Shown here in pieces: positions 1 to 7,918 of a stretch of 64,000 bases of DNA. Within the stretch, counting starts at the first letter, position 1. Each line of letters begins with the position of its first letter. A program made the translations under genes and the position numbers. The notes below the pieces were generated by a model. The model did no database searches and was not told the DNA's origin. It saw only the letters and a list, made by a program, of their open reading frames with translations. This DNA comes from Bradyrhizobium archetypum (GTDB lineage Bacteria > Pseudomonadota > Alphaproteobacteria > Rhizobiales > Xanthobacteraceae): NCBI RefSeq assembly GCF_013114835.1, contig NZ_JAAVLW010000013.1, positions 1 through 64,000 on the forward strand, given 5' to 3'.

Positions 1-173
1 GCGCCGGCGATGGCCTGCGCTTCCACCGCCTTGATCAGCGCATCCTGCAGCACGTCCTCGCCGTCGATGACGGAGCCGACCATGCGCGCGCAATAGCGAT
101 GCAGTTTTGGCCGCATCGCGGCCAGCAGACGATCGATATCGAACGCGGCGGACGTTTCGGGAACCACTGTCAT
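1..173 (-). CDS. ECF-type RNA polymerase sigma factor, N-terminal part (runs off window)
   Basis: The first 57 codons of a minus-strand gene run off the left edge. The visible protein begins MTVVPETSAAFDIDRLLAAM and carries LHRYCARMVGS followed by GEDVLQDALIKA, which matches the start of sigma-70 region 2 in ECF sigma factors (core-binding helix with the DxxQD-like element). The ATG at 173 directly follows the TGA of the upstream gene, so the two are translationally coupled. Only region 2 is visible, so neither the ECF subgroup nor the presence of extra C-terminal domains can be told. Confidence 0.75.
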   Translation of the reverse strand, partial: MTVVPETSAAFDIDRLLAAMRPKLHRYCARMVGSVIDGEDVLQDALIKAVEAQAIAG

Positions 174-503
174 TCAGTCTCCGGCAAGCGCGTTCTCGGT
201 CTCGCGCAACATGCGATAATTGCCGACGATCGTCACCCCTTTGGCCAGAGGCGGTTCGGCGCAACGCTCGCGAATGCTGCTCTGGAATGCCTGGAAGGCC
301 GCCAGTTTCGGCAAGGCGCTGGAGCCGTCATCGGCTGCGGACTCGACGAAATGGATGAACGTATCATCCTCCAGCCGCAGCGACAGATAGCGGAATCCCT
401 CCGGCTGCGCCGCCTTTAGTTCCGCAAACACCGCGGCCACCAGTTCGGCATTCCTGTCGCTCATTTCCGGCTTGGTTTTGTACCTGATTACGGTCCGTCG
501 CAT
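174..503 (-). CDS. Small conserved protein coupled to the ECF sigma gene
   Basis: A 109-residue protein starting MRRTVIRYKTKPEMSDRN. It has no signal peptide or membrane segment. The pattern of a beta strand, a long helix (NAELVAAVFAELKAA) and further strands (RYLSLRLEDDTFIHFVE) suggests a ferredoxin-like or antibiotic-monooxygenase (ABM) alpha-beta fold; this is inference. The ATG at 503 is preferred over an upstream in-frame start because the earlier residues look non-coding. Its TGA abuts the ATG of the sigma factor, so it is the first gene of a two-gene operon and may be an accessory or target of that sigma factor. The function is unknown. Confidence 0.7.
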   Translation of the reverse strand: MRRTVIRYKTKPEMSDRNAELVAAVFAELKAAQPEGFRYLSLRLEDDTFIHFVESAADDGSSALPKLAAFQAFQSSIRERCAEPPLAKGVTIVGNYRMLRETENALAGD

Positions 504-700
504 GGCTTTCTCCTCGTTGGCACTGCAAAGGCAGCGCCTCGATCCCAAGGACGTTTGGAACAGGCCGAAGGATGCGTCCCGGACGAATCTTTTTCGACCA
601 CGATACGCTTTCGCTATCGACCGATTAGCAAACGCGTCTTGGACCGGCGCCGCAGATGGTTACATTATCTGACGAAGCCGATTTCGAACGGGGCCATGCC

Positions 701-1975
701 ATGACAACAACGCCGAACCAGCCCCATCACGTGGTGATCGTTGGCGCCGGTTTCGGCGGACTGGAGGCCGCGTTCGGCCTTGCCGGCGCACCTGTTAGGA
801 TCACGCTGATCGACCGCCGCAACCATCATCTGTTCCAGCCGCTGCTCTATCAGGTCGCGACCGCCTCGCTGGCGACATCGGAAATCGCCTGGCCGATCCG
901 ATATCTGCTGCGCGGACGCAAGGAGGTGACGACACTGTTCGCCAATGTGAATGGCGTCGATGCCGCGAGCAAGCGCGTGCTGCTCGAAGACGGCGAGGCC
1001 ATCGCCTACGATACGCTGGTGCTCGCCACCGGAGCCCGCCACGCCTATTTCGGACACGACGAATGGGAGCCGTTCGCGCCGGGCCTGAAGACGCTGGAGG
1101 ATGCCACCACGCTGCGGCGGCGCATCCTCGTCGCCTTCGAGCGCGCCGAGCGCGAGACCGATCCGGCGCGGCGCGCCGCTCTGCTCACTTTCGTCATCAT
1201 CGGCGCCGGTCCGACCGGGGTCGAAATGGCCGGCACCATCGCCGACCTCGCCCAGGACACGCTGCCGCCGGACTTCCGCAACATCGACACCCACAAGACC
1301 CGCGTTGTCCTGGTCGAGGCCGGCCCGCGCGTGCTGGCGGGCTTTCCCGAGGATCTGTCGGCCTATGCCCACCGCTCGCTCGAGGAACTCGGCGTCGAAG
1401 TCGTGCTGGGCCAGCCCGTCACCGAATGTGCCATCGATGGCGTCGTCTATGGCGGCAAGAAGCTGGAGGCCAGAACCATCGTCTGGGCGGCTGGCGTGCG
1501 CGCCTCGCGCGCGGCCGAATGGATGAAGGCGCCCGCCGACCGCGCCTATCGCCTGAAGGTCGAGCCTGATCTGACCGTGCCCGGCCATCCCGACGTGTTT
1601 GCCATCGGCGACACCGTGACGATCGCCGGTCCCGACGGCAATCCTGTGCCGGGCATCGCGCCGGCGGCCAAGCAGCAGGGGCGCTATGTGGCGGCACTCA
1701 TCAAGGCGCGCCTTGCCGGTGGCACGCTGCCGCCGTTCCGCTACAAGCATGCTGGCAGCCTGGCGCAGATCGGCAAGAAAAAGGCCGTGATCGATTTCGG
1801 CTGGATGAAACTGCGCGGCAATCTCGCTTGGTGGATCTGGGGCATCGCCCACATCTATTTCCTCATCGGCCTGCGCAACCGGCTCAGCGTCGCGCTGAGC
1901 TGGTTGTGGATCCATGCCCGCGACCAGCGCGCCGCGCGGCTGATCACGCAGGGCTCGAGCAAGGTCACCGGGTAG
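701..1975 (+). CDS. ndh: Type II NADH:quinone dehydrogenase (NDH-2 family)
   Basis: A 424-residue FAD-dependent oxidoreductase. Near the N-terminus is the FAD-binding GxGxxG (VIVGAGFGGLEAA), at about residue 180 a second dinucleotide fold for NADH (VIIGAGPTGVEMAG), and near residue 290 the FAD-contact motif DVFAIGDT. The C-terminal stretch LAWWIWGIAHIYFLIGLRNR resembles the amphipathic membrane anchor of NDH-2. Such enzymes pass electrons from NADH to quinone without pumping protons. The ATG at 701 is chosen because MTTTPNQPHHVVIVGAGF places the Rossmann fold at the normal distance; an in-frame ATG lies at 656. The gene appears monocistronic. The physiological acceptor is not proven by sequence. 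Confidence 0.9.
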   Translation: MTTTPNQPHHVVIVGAGFGGLEAAFGLAGAPVRITLIDRRNHHLFQPLLYQVATASLATSEIAWPIRYLLRGRKEVTTLFANVNGVDAASKRVLLEDGEAIAYDTLVLATGARHAYFGHDEWEPFAPGLKTLEDATTLRRRILVAFERAERETDPARRAALLTFVIIGAGPTGVEMAGTIADLAQDTLPPDFRNIDTHKTRVVLVEAGPRVLAGFPEDLSAYAHRSLEELGVEVVLGQPVTECAIDGVVYGGKKLEARTIVWAAGVRASRAAEWMKAPADRAYRLKVEPDLTVPGHPDVFAIGDTVTIAGPDGNPVPGIAPAAKQQGRYVAALIKARLAGGTLPPFRYKHAGSLAQIGKKKAVIDFGWMKLRGNLAWWIWGIAHIYFLIGLRNRLSVALSWLWIHARDQRAARLITQGSSKVTG

Positions 1976-2318
1976 TTCGCGCGTTCTGCGCGCACTCACG
2001 GCGCGCAGGTAAAACTGGCCGCGCTACCCGTCGGCCCCGACTTGTAATGCGGCCATGCCGGCCACTGGCACAATGGCAGCGAGCGCGTCAATCTCGAACG
2101 CCGGCGCCTCGACCTTCTGCTCGATCACTGGAATCTGAGATCTTGCATCATTTCCCCTTCGCTGATGCAGCGGTCTCTTTGACCGGCCTTTGACTGGCCG
2201 CCGCGCTTACATGGTTCAAGCTACGCGGGCGTCAACAGAAATGGGACCAGGCAAGATTGACGCCGATGTCTTATCTTTGGCCCTCCCCGGCAAGCGGGAG
2301 AGGGAGGGCGGCGTCGCG
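1976..2318. other. Intergenic region with a GC-rich hairpin
   Basis: A 343-base gap between convergently oriented genes. I see no convincing reading frame. The only clear structure is the inverted pair CCCTCCC (2281-2287) and GGGAGGG (2302-2308), just beyond the stop of the binding-protein gene on the minus strand. It resembles the GGGGAGAGG-type palindromes found elsewhere in the window and could act as a bidirectional terminator. Confidence 0.5.
2281..2308. terminator. Hairpin downstream of the first LivK-like gene
   Basis: The 7-base arms CCCTCCC and GGGAGGG enclose a 14-base loop, 11 bases past the stop codon at 2319 of the minus-strand binding-protein gene. No U-run follows on either strand, so it may be a repeat-derived structure and not a true intrinsic terminator. 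Confidence 0.4.
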
Positions 2319-3533
2319 TCACTTCACCAGCGAGCAGCCGCCGTCGGCGAGCGGGCGGAAAGCCTGGTCGGCCGGAATGGTCGAAACCAGCTTGTAGTAG
2401 TCATAAGGGTATTTCGACTCTTCCGGTTTCTTCACCTCGAACAGGTACATCGGGTGAATGACGCGGCCGTCCTGGCGGATGGTGACGTCGCCGAACAATT
2501 TGTCCTTGCCCTTGAACTTCTTCATCTGCGGTACGGCGTCCTTGGCGTGGTCGCTGCCGGTCGCCGCCACCGCATTGAGATAGGCCAGCGTGGAAGCGTA
2601 GACGCCGGCCTGGTTGCCGCTCGGCATCTTGCCGTTCACGCCCGGCCGTGCCGCAAAGCGTTTTGCGAACGCGCGGGTGTCGTCGTCCATGTCCCAGTAG
2701 AACGCCTCGAACAATTGCAGGCCCTTCCCCACTTTCAGTCCCATGCCATGGACATCATTGATGAAGAGCAGGAACGCCACCATCGTCTGGCCGCTCTGCT
2801 GAAGGCCGAACTCGGCGGCCTGCTTCACCGCGTTGACGGTGTCGCCGCCGGCATTGGCGAGCCCGATCACCTTGGCCTTGGAGTTCTGCGCCTGCAGCAG
2901 GAGCGAGGCAAAATCCGGAGTGTTGAGCGGATGCTTGGCCGAGCCCAGCACCTTGCCGCCATGCTTTTCGATGTAGCTGGTGGCCTCTGCCTCTATGCCC
3001 TGGCCAAGGGCAAAGTTCACCGTGATGAAGTACCATTCCTTGCCGCCGCGTCCCATCATCGCCGCCGCCGTCGAATTGCCGGTCGCCCAGGTGTCATTGA
3101 CCCACTGGATGGTGTTGGGCGAGCAGGCCTTGCCGGTCAGATCGGAACTCGCGGTCGATGACGCCAGGAACGTCATCCGCGAATCGCGCAAGAGCGAGTT
3201 GATGGTGAGACCGACGGCCGAATTCGGCACGTCGACCACCGCATCGACGCCATCGACATCGAGCCATTTGCGCACGATTGCCGAACCAACATCGGCCTTG
3301 TTCTGGTGGTCGGCATAGACGATCTCGACCTTGATGCCCTTGCCGCCGCCGTTGAAATCTTCCGCCGCCATGCGCGCGGCCTCCACCGAGCCCATGCCGT
3401 TGGTATCCTGGAAGATGCCGGAGATGTCGTTGAGCACGCCGATGCGCACGACATTGTCGGAAATTTCCGCGCGCGCCACGGGCGATAGCGCGCAAGACAA
3501 CGCAAGCGCCAGTCCGAACTTGAAATCCCTCAT
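2319..3533 (-). CDS. Branched-chain-amino-acid-type (LivK/CouP-like) ABC substrate-binding protein
   Basis: A 404-residue periplasmic protein with a cleavable Sec signal (MRDFKFGLALALSCALSPVARA). It continues VVRIGVLNDISGIFQDTNG, the conserved opening of type I Leu/Ile/Val-type binding proteins (Peripla_BP_6). No permease or ATPase genes lie nearby. The gene sits beside a P450 and its ferredoxin and a MarR gene, and relatives of this family in Rhodopseudomonas bind aromatic acids such as p-coumarate and benzoates. I infer an aromatic acid ligand, not an amino acid. It closely resembles the second binding protein at 6053-7270 in length, in opening sequence and in its C-terminal PADQAFRPLADGGCSLVK-like ending, so the two are paralogs. 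Confidence 0.85.
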   Translation of the reverse strand: MRDFKFGLALALSCALSPVARAEISDNVVRIGVLNDISGIFQDTNGMGSVEAARMAAEDFNGGGKGIKVEIVYADHQNKADVGSAIVRKWLDVDGVDAVVDVPNSAVGLTINSLLRDSRMTFLASSTASSDLTGKACSPNTIQWVNDTWATGNSTAAAMMGRGGKEWYFITVNFALGQGIEAEATSYIEKHGGKVLGSAKHPLNTPDFASLLLQAQNSKAKVIGLANAGGDTVNAVKQAAEFGLQQSGQTMVAFLLFINDVHGMGLKVGKGLQLFEAFYWDMDDDTRAFAKRFAARPGVNGKMPSGNQAGVYASTLAYLNAVAATGSDHAKDAVPQMKKFKGKDKLFGDVTIRQDGRVIHPMYLFEVKKPEESKYPYDYYKLVSTIPADQAFRPLADGGCSLVK

Positions 3534-3621
3534 TGTTCTCTCCCTCTGCTATTTGATTTTGGACGCTCCCGGACTTCGCCGGGTTTGACTTCAACGCGAC
3601 CGATGGCCGCCGATCACCCCG

Positions 3622-3945
3622 TCACAATTGCCGGTCCGGCAGATTGAGGACCAAGCCGTCGAGATCGACAGCAAGCTTGATCTGGCAGGACAGCCGGCTG
3701 CTGGGCCGCCGTTCGGCGGCAGCGCCGTCGAGCAGTGCGTCCTCGTCGTCGCTCATGGCCGGCAAGCGGGCGAGCCATTCCTCGGCGACGTAGACGTGGC
3801 AAGTGGCGCACATGGCGTTGCCGCCGCACTCCGCCAGAATTCCGCTGACATCATTGCGCGTCGCGGCCTGCATCGCGCTTTCGCCGTCGCCGGCCTCGAT
3901 CTGCTGCTGGCGGCCGTCGGGATGGATGAAGGTGATGCTCGGCAT
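3622..3945 (-). CDS. [2Fe-2S] ferredoxin, P450 redox partner (palustrisredoxin-like)
   Basis: A 107-residue adrenodoxin/putidaredoxin-type ferredoxin. The cluster ligands are visible as CGGNAMCATCH (Cys-x5-Cys-x2-Cys) with the fourth cysteine in RLSCQIK about 40 residues later. The opening MPSITFIHPDGRQQQIEA is the typical beta-grasp start. It lies 10 bases downstream of the P450 gene in the same orientation, so it is the likely electron donor to that enzyme. No ferredoxin reductase gene is in the window, so the reductase must be encoded elsewhere. Confidence 0.92.
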   Translation of the reverse strand: MPSITFIHPDGRQQQIEAGDGESAMQAATRNDVSGILAECGGNAMCATCHVYVAEEWLARLPAMSDDEDALLDGAAAERRPSSRLSCQIKLAVDLDGLVLNLPDRQL

Positions 3946-3955
3946 GGGTGGTCCG

Positions 3956-5191
3956 TCAGGCCGGAGACATGGTGATGGGGAGGCTTTCGAGACCGCGCAG
4001 CGTGTTGTTGTAGCGGCGCTTCACCGGGCCGGTGATCTCGATTTTTCCAACCTTGCGGGCGATCGCCGCCAGCATCACCTCGCCTTCGAGGCGCGCGAGA
4101 AGCTGGCCGACGCACATGTGAATGCCCGAGCCAAACCCGACATGCCCCGAGGTACGGCGGGTGACGTCGTAGCGATCAGGATTCTCCCAGCGCCGCGGAT
4201 CGCGGTTGGCGGCGCCGAGGAACATCAGGACCTTTTCGCCTTCACCGATATGATGTCCCGCAAGTTCGACCTCCCGCGTCGTGGTACGGAAGAAGGTCTG
4301 CACTGGGCTTTCGAAACGGATCGCCTCCTCGAACGCATTGCGCGCCAGCGTCGGATCGCTGCGCAGCCGCGCAAGCTGATCGGGAAAGCGCGCCAGGCAA
4401 TAGACCGCGGCACCGATGCCGTTGACCGTCGTATCCAGCCCGGCCGAAAGCAGCGAGCGCACCAATAGCGGCGCCTCTTCCGCCGTGATATCGCCGGCGT
4501 CGGCGCGGGCATGGACGCAGGCGCCGAAGCCGCCGGGCGCAAGATTTTCGCGCTGGCATTGCGCGGCGACATAGGCCTGGTGCGGCGCGGAGCGTTCGAT
4601 CGCCTCCTGGCGCAACTGGTTCGGCGGCCCGAAGGCGTTGAACACCAGGCTGGCATAGGGCAGCAGGTTCTCCCGCCCCTCCTGCTTCAGGCCCATCGCA
4701 TCGGGAAACACCGAGAGCGGATAGGCTTCCGCCAGATCGGCAACCGCATCGAAACTGCCGCGCGCCAGCAGTTCGTCGACCTTCGCGGCGGCGGTCGCCG
4801 TGAAATGTTCGCGGACCCCCTTCATCGCGGTCGGCGACAGCACCTGGGCGAGCACCGCGCGCGTCCTGGTATGGGCCGGCGGATCCGCCTCCAGGATGAT
4901 GCTTTGCGGGCGCCATGGCTTTTCCTTGGCGAAATCGCTCAAGCCCACGCCCCGGCTCGAACAGAAGGTGATGGGATCGTTGAGAACCGCGTGCACCTCC
5001 GTATAGCGCGCGATGCCAAAGACGACCCACTTGTTGAGCCACACCACCGGCCCGGCCTCGCGGAGGACCTCATGAATACGGTGCGGATCCTCAAAAAATT
5101 CGGCCGAGAACGGGTCGACGTCCAGGCTCGGAACGCCGGCTGACACAGCCTTCGCCGATGTTGCGGGATCGGTGGGAGATGTCGCGCTCAT
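3956..5191 (-). CDS. Cytochrome P450, CYP199A-like aromatic acid monooxygenase
   Basis: A 411-residue soluble bacterial P450. Visible signatures are the I-helix oxygen-activation motif SAGLDTTVNGIG, the K-helix ExxR (EAIRFESP) and the heme-thiolate loop FGSGIHMCVGQLLARLEGE. The overall sequence recalls CYP199A enzymes of Rhodopseudomonas and Bradyrhizobium, which oxidise para-substituted benzoates such as 4-methoxybenzoate. The presence of a dedicated [2Fe-2S] ferredoxin downstream is the same arrangement. The ATG at 5191 is preferred over the one at 5206 because AGGAG sits 7 bases before it. A MarR gene is divergent, 80 bases away, and probably controls it. The exact substrate is inferred. 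Confidence 0.88.
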   Translation of the reverse strand: MSATSPTDPATSAKAVSAGVPSLDVDPFSAEFFEDPHRIHEVLREAGPVVWLNKWVVFGIARYTEVHAVLNDPITFCSSRGVGLSDFAKEKPWRPQSIILEADPPAHTRTRAVLAQVLSPTAMKGVREHFTATAAAKVDELLARGSFDAVADLAEAYPLSVFPDAMGLKQEGRENLLPYASLVFNAFGPPNQLRQEAIERSAPHQAYVAAQCQRENLAPGGFGACVHARADAGDITAEEAPLLVRSLLSAGLDTTVNGIGAAVYCLARFPDQLARLRSDPTLARNAFEEAIRFESPVQTFFRTTTREVELAGHHIGEGEKVLMFLGAANRDPRRWENPDRYDVTRRTSGHVGFGSGIHMCVGQLLARLEGEVMLAAIARKVGKIEITGPVKRRYNNTLRGLESLPITMSPA

Positions 5192-5271
5192 GTGGGTCTC
5201 CTGCATAATGTTCTTGCAGAGCGGCGTGCGCTGTCTCTATGTCTGGAAAGCTGGAGCGGCTTCGGAAGACC

Positions 5272-5802
5272 ATGAGCAGGAACAGACAGGCGCGCGCCCC
5301 TCGCGCGGGCACGGCAGGCAGGAGCGGACGGGCCGAACAGGTGCTCGACCTCGACCGTTATGTTCCGGCGCTCATCACCTTCATCGCCAACAAATTGTCG
5401 CGCAGCGCGACGGTGGTCTATCAGAAGCGTTTTGGGGTCAACGTCACCGAATGGCGGATCCTGTCGCTGCTCGCGATCGAGCCGGAAATTTCGGCAGCCC
5501 GCATCTGCCATGTGATCGGCTTCGACAAGGGGCCGGTGAGCCGGACGCTGGCGGCGATGGAGGAGCGCGGGCTGGTCAGCATCCGCGCCGACCGGCAGGA
5601 TGGACGTAGCCATTCCATCTCGCTCACCGCAAAGGGATATGCCACCCACGACCAGGTCATCGCCGTCGCGCTCGAACGCGAGCGCCGCCTGCTTTCCTGC
5701 CTGAGCAAGCCGGAACGCGAAACGCTGATCGCGCTGCTCTTGCGGGTACACGGCAATCTCGATGCCGTCAAAGGCGCGGGCGAGATCGACGACAGGGCTT
5801 GA
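5272..5802 (+). CDS. MarR-family transcriptional regulator (next to the P450)
   Basis: A 176-residue winged-helix protein. The basic, disordered N-terminus is followed by a dimerisation helix and the DNA-binding core (AARICHVIGFDKGPVSRTLAAMEERGLVS, then the wing IRADRQDGRSHSISLT). The ATG at 5272 is chosen because GGAAG lies just upstream; an ATG at 5239 has no ribosome-binding site. It is divergent from the P450-ferredoxin pair, the usual layout for a MarR repressor relieved by an aromatic acid or its CoA ester. The shared 80-base intergenic region holds an imperfect CTGCA...TGCAG inverted repeat at about 5210-5230. Confidence 0.88.
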   Translation: MSRNRQARAPRAGTAGRSGRAEQVLDLDRYVPALITFIANKLSRSATVVYQKRFGVNVTEWRILSLLAIEPEISAARICHVIGFDKGPVSRTLAAMEERGLVSIRADRQDGRSHSISLTAKGYATHDQVIAVALERERRLLSCLSKPERETLIALLLRVHGNLDAVKGAGEIDDRA

Positions 5803-6052
5803 ACCGAGCGAGCCGGCCCGCGCGTTCATGCCGGCTGCCGTAGCGACAGGACGCGCGCACTGGCGCATCACGTCGTGACGATACGATTGACCTGACATCC
5901 GTTTCTCCCTGCACGGCCTGGCAATCTCGGTGCTCTTTGATCGGCCGCTTGTCGAAAGCAGGCTCTCACAAATTAGTTGCCTTGGCAACATCAAGAGCGG
6001 GGTTCAGCGGATGGGTTCCGCGAGCGGCCGCAAGCCGCTCGCGGAGACAAGA
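5803..6052. other. Intergenic region with an orphan operator-like palindrome
   Basis: A 250-base gap between the 3' ends of the MarR gene (plus) and the second binding protein (minus). It carries the palindrome GTTGCCTTGGCAAC (5976-5989). Reading leftward on the minus strand there is GGGAGAAACGGATG, a good ribosome-binding site and ATG at about 5898, opening a short frame that runs into the 3' end of the MarR gene without resembling a known protein. This looks like the regulatory front end of a lost gene. Confidence 0.45.
5976..5989. promoter_or_regulatory. Orphan palindromic operator candidate
   Basis: GTTGCC and GGCAAC form perfect 6-base arms around TT, extended to AGTTGCC/GGCAACA with a mismatch at the outermost pair. 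Palindromes of this size are typical of MarR-family binding sites, and three MarR genes lie within 6 kb. It does not precede any intact gene, since the flanking genes end towards it. Assignment to a particular regulator is not possible from sequence. Confidence 0.4.
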
Positions 6053-7270
6053 TTACCGCTTGACCAGCGGGCAGTTACCTTCGCTCTCGGGACGAAACGC
6101 CTGATCTCCGGGAATGGTGGCGACGACCTTGAGGAGGTCCCATTTCGACGTGGACTCGTCGGGCTTCTTGACCTCGAGCAGATAGAGCGGATGAATCTTG
6201 CGTCCGTCGCTGCGGATCGTTCCCTTGCCGAACAGCGGATCGTCGGTCGGCATCGCCTTCATCGCCGCGACGACGGCCTTGCCGTCGGTGGCGCCGCCGA
6301 CCTTGTCGACGGCTTTCAGGTAATGCAGCACGGACGCGTAGACGCCAGCCTGCATGTCGTTCGGATAATTCTTCTGCGGATGGCGTTCGGCGAAACGCTT
6401 GGCGAAGGCACGCGTGCCGTCGTTCAAATCCCAGTAGAACGGATTCATGATCTGCGCGCCTTGCGCGGCCTTCAGCCCCAGCGCCGGAATGCCGTTCATG
6501 CCGAGGATCAAGCCGACCGGCTTCTGCTTTTGCGTCAGCCCGAATTCGGCCGCCTGCTTGATCGAGGTGATGGTGTCGTCGCCGGCATTGGCCACGCCGA
6601 CGATGTCGGCGCCCGAGGCCTGTGCCTGCAGCAGGAACGAGGCGTAGTCGGCGGTACCGAGCGGATGCCGCACGGCGCCGAGCACTTCGCCGCCGGATGC
6701 CTTGACGCCTTCCATCGCCTGCTTCTCCAAGTCATGGCCGAAGGCATAGTCGGCGGTGAGGAAGAACCATTTCTTGCCGCCCTGCGCGACCACCGCTTTG
6801 CCGAGGCCGCGCCCATAGTCATAGGTATCGTAGGTCCAGTGCACGGTATTCGGGGTACATTTCTCGCCGGTGAGAAGCGCGGTGCCGGCGCCCGAGCCGA
6901 TGAAGACCTTGTTCTTCCGCTCGCTCATATTGGCGACCGCGAGCGCGATCGCCGAATTCGGCAGGTCGAAAATGGCGTCGATGCTTTCGGTGTCGTACCA
7001 ACGCCGTGCGATGCCGACGCCGACATCGGTCTTGTTCTGATGATCCGCAGTGATGATCTCGACCACCTTGCCGGCGGCCTTGCCGCCATAATCTTCCACC
7101 GCCATCTGCGCCGCGATGACCGAGCCGATGCCCTGATAGGTCGAAAACACGCCCGACTGGTCGTTGAGCACGCCGATCCGGACGCGGTCCTGGGCTTGGA
7201 CTTGCGCGGTGCCGACTATCAAGCCGCCAAGCGCGGCCACGAGCATTCCTGTACGAAAAAGCCGTCGCAT
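6053..7270 (-). CDS. Second LivK/CouP-like ABC substrate-binding protein
   Basis: A 405-residue periplasmic protein with the signal peptide MRRLFRTGMLVAALGGLIVGTAQVQAQ and then VRIGVLNDQSGVFSTYQG, a Peripla_BP_6 start. It is a clear paralog of the protein at 2319-3533, with matching TIRSDGRKIHPLYLLEVKKP and FRPESEGNCPLVK-type endings. It lies between two MarR genes and close to the feruloyl-CoA synthetase, so an aromatic acid is the most likely ligand. The permease and ATPase genes are absent here. It is divergent from the MarR gene starting at 7389, and an AT-rich operator candidate lies between them. Confidence 0.85.
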   Translation of the reverse strand: MRRLFRTGMLVAALGGLIVGTAQVQAQDRVRIGVLNDQSGVFSTYQGIGSVIAAQMAVEDYGGKAAGKVVEIITADHQNKTDVGVGIARRWYDTESIDAIFDLPNSAIALAVANMSERKNKVFIGSGAGTALLTGEKCTPNTVHWTYDTYDYGRGLGKAVVAQGGKKWFFLTADYAFGHDLEKQAMEGVKASGGEVLGAVRHPLGTADYASFLLQAQASGADIVGVANAGDDTITSIKQAAEFGLTQKQKPVGLILGMNGIPALGLKAAQGAQIMNPFYWDLNDGTRAFAKRFAERHPQKNYPNDMQAGVYASVLHYLKAVDKVGGATDGKAVVAAMKAMPTDDPLFGKGTIRSDGRKIHPLYLLEVKKPDESTSKWDLLKVVATIPGDQAFRPESEGNCPLVKR

Positions 7271-7328
7271 GCGTTCCCTCCCCTCCTGAATGGAAAGGGC
7301 GAGCCTTCGCGGGGTCGCTTCTGATTAG

Positions 7329-7341
7329 TTATAATTTATAA
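7329..7341. promoter_or_regulatory. AT-rich inverted repeat between binding protein and MarR gene
   Basis: TTATAATTTATAA consists of two TTATAA units around one base, in strongly GC-rich surroundings. It lies in the 118-base divergent region between the binding-protein start (7270) and the MarR start (7389). It could be the MarR operator or the -10 region of one of the two promoters. Position and symmetry support a regulatory role; the choice is inference. Confidence 0.45.
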
Positions 7342-7388
7342 GCATTTTGAGGATTGTCAATTCACGTGGCAGCGTGCGAGCTATTGCC

Positions 7389-7904
7389 ATGAGCAGAATC
7401 GGCAAAATTTCGACAGGCAGGGGGAACGGCGCAGCGAAAGCGGCCGAGCCAAATGGGGAGCGGGAGCTCGATCTCTCTGCGCTGCGACAGACGCCTGGAT
7501 TCATGATCCGGATCCTGCAATTGCAGAATTTCGAGGCGTTCTATCCGTATTTCGAATCGCTGAAGCTTTCGCCGCTCGAATACGCCATTCTCGTCGCGGT
7601 GCGCGACAACAAGGCGGTGACGCAGAGCGAGCTTGCCGGCGTGCTGAAAATGCAATTGCCCAATCTGGTGAAGATCCTGTCGCGGATGGAGGAGAGTGGC
7701 ATTCTCCGGCGCAAGCGGTCGGCGCGAGACCGGCGAGCGGTCGAGCTCAGCCTTAGCGCGGCCGGCGAGCGGCGCGCCGAGGAGGCCAGCCGCCTCGGCG
7801 AGCGCTTCAATGCGCAGACGCTTTCCGCGCTGACCAAATCCGAGCAGGCCGCATTCCTGCAGATGCTGGCGAGGCTGGTCGAAGCGCACAAGAACGGGAT
7901 TTGA
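7389..7904 (+). CDS. MarR-family transcriptional regulator
   Basis: A 171-residue winged-helix regulator. The DNA-binding core is TQSELAGVLKMQLPNLVKILSRMEESGILRRKRSARDRRAVELSL, with the charged wing DRRAVEL typical of MarR proteins. The ATG at 7389 (MSRIGKISTG) is preferred to a TTG at 7347 because the latter would overlap the presumed promoter. It is divergent from the second LivK-like gene. It also ends 14 bases before the 3' end of the CoA-ligase gene, which converges on it. Confidence 0.87.
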   Translation: MSRIGKISTGRGNGAAKAAEPNGERELDLSALRQTPGFMIRILQLQNFEAFYPYFESLKLSPLEYAILVAVRDNKAVTQSELAGVLKMQLPNLVKILSRMEESGILRRKRSARDRRAVELSLSAAGERRAEEASRLGERFNAQTLSALTKSEQAAFLQMLARLVEAHKNGI

Positions 7905-7918
7905 GCCGCGAATGCGCC

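Noticed and set aside
665..1999. A 444-codon antisense frame over the NADH dehydrogenase gene
   Set aside because: High-GC antisense artefact. The plus-strand frame has both dinucleotide-binding motifs, and the antisense translation has no recognisable fold.
1976..2318. A tRNA or small protein gene in the gap after ndh
   Set aside because: No cloverleaf with a GTTCGAATC-type T-loop and no frame with a ribosome-binding site were found.
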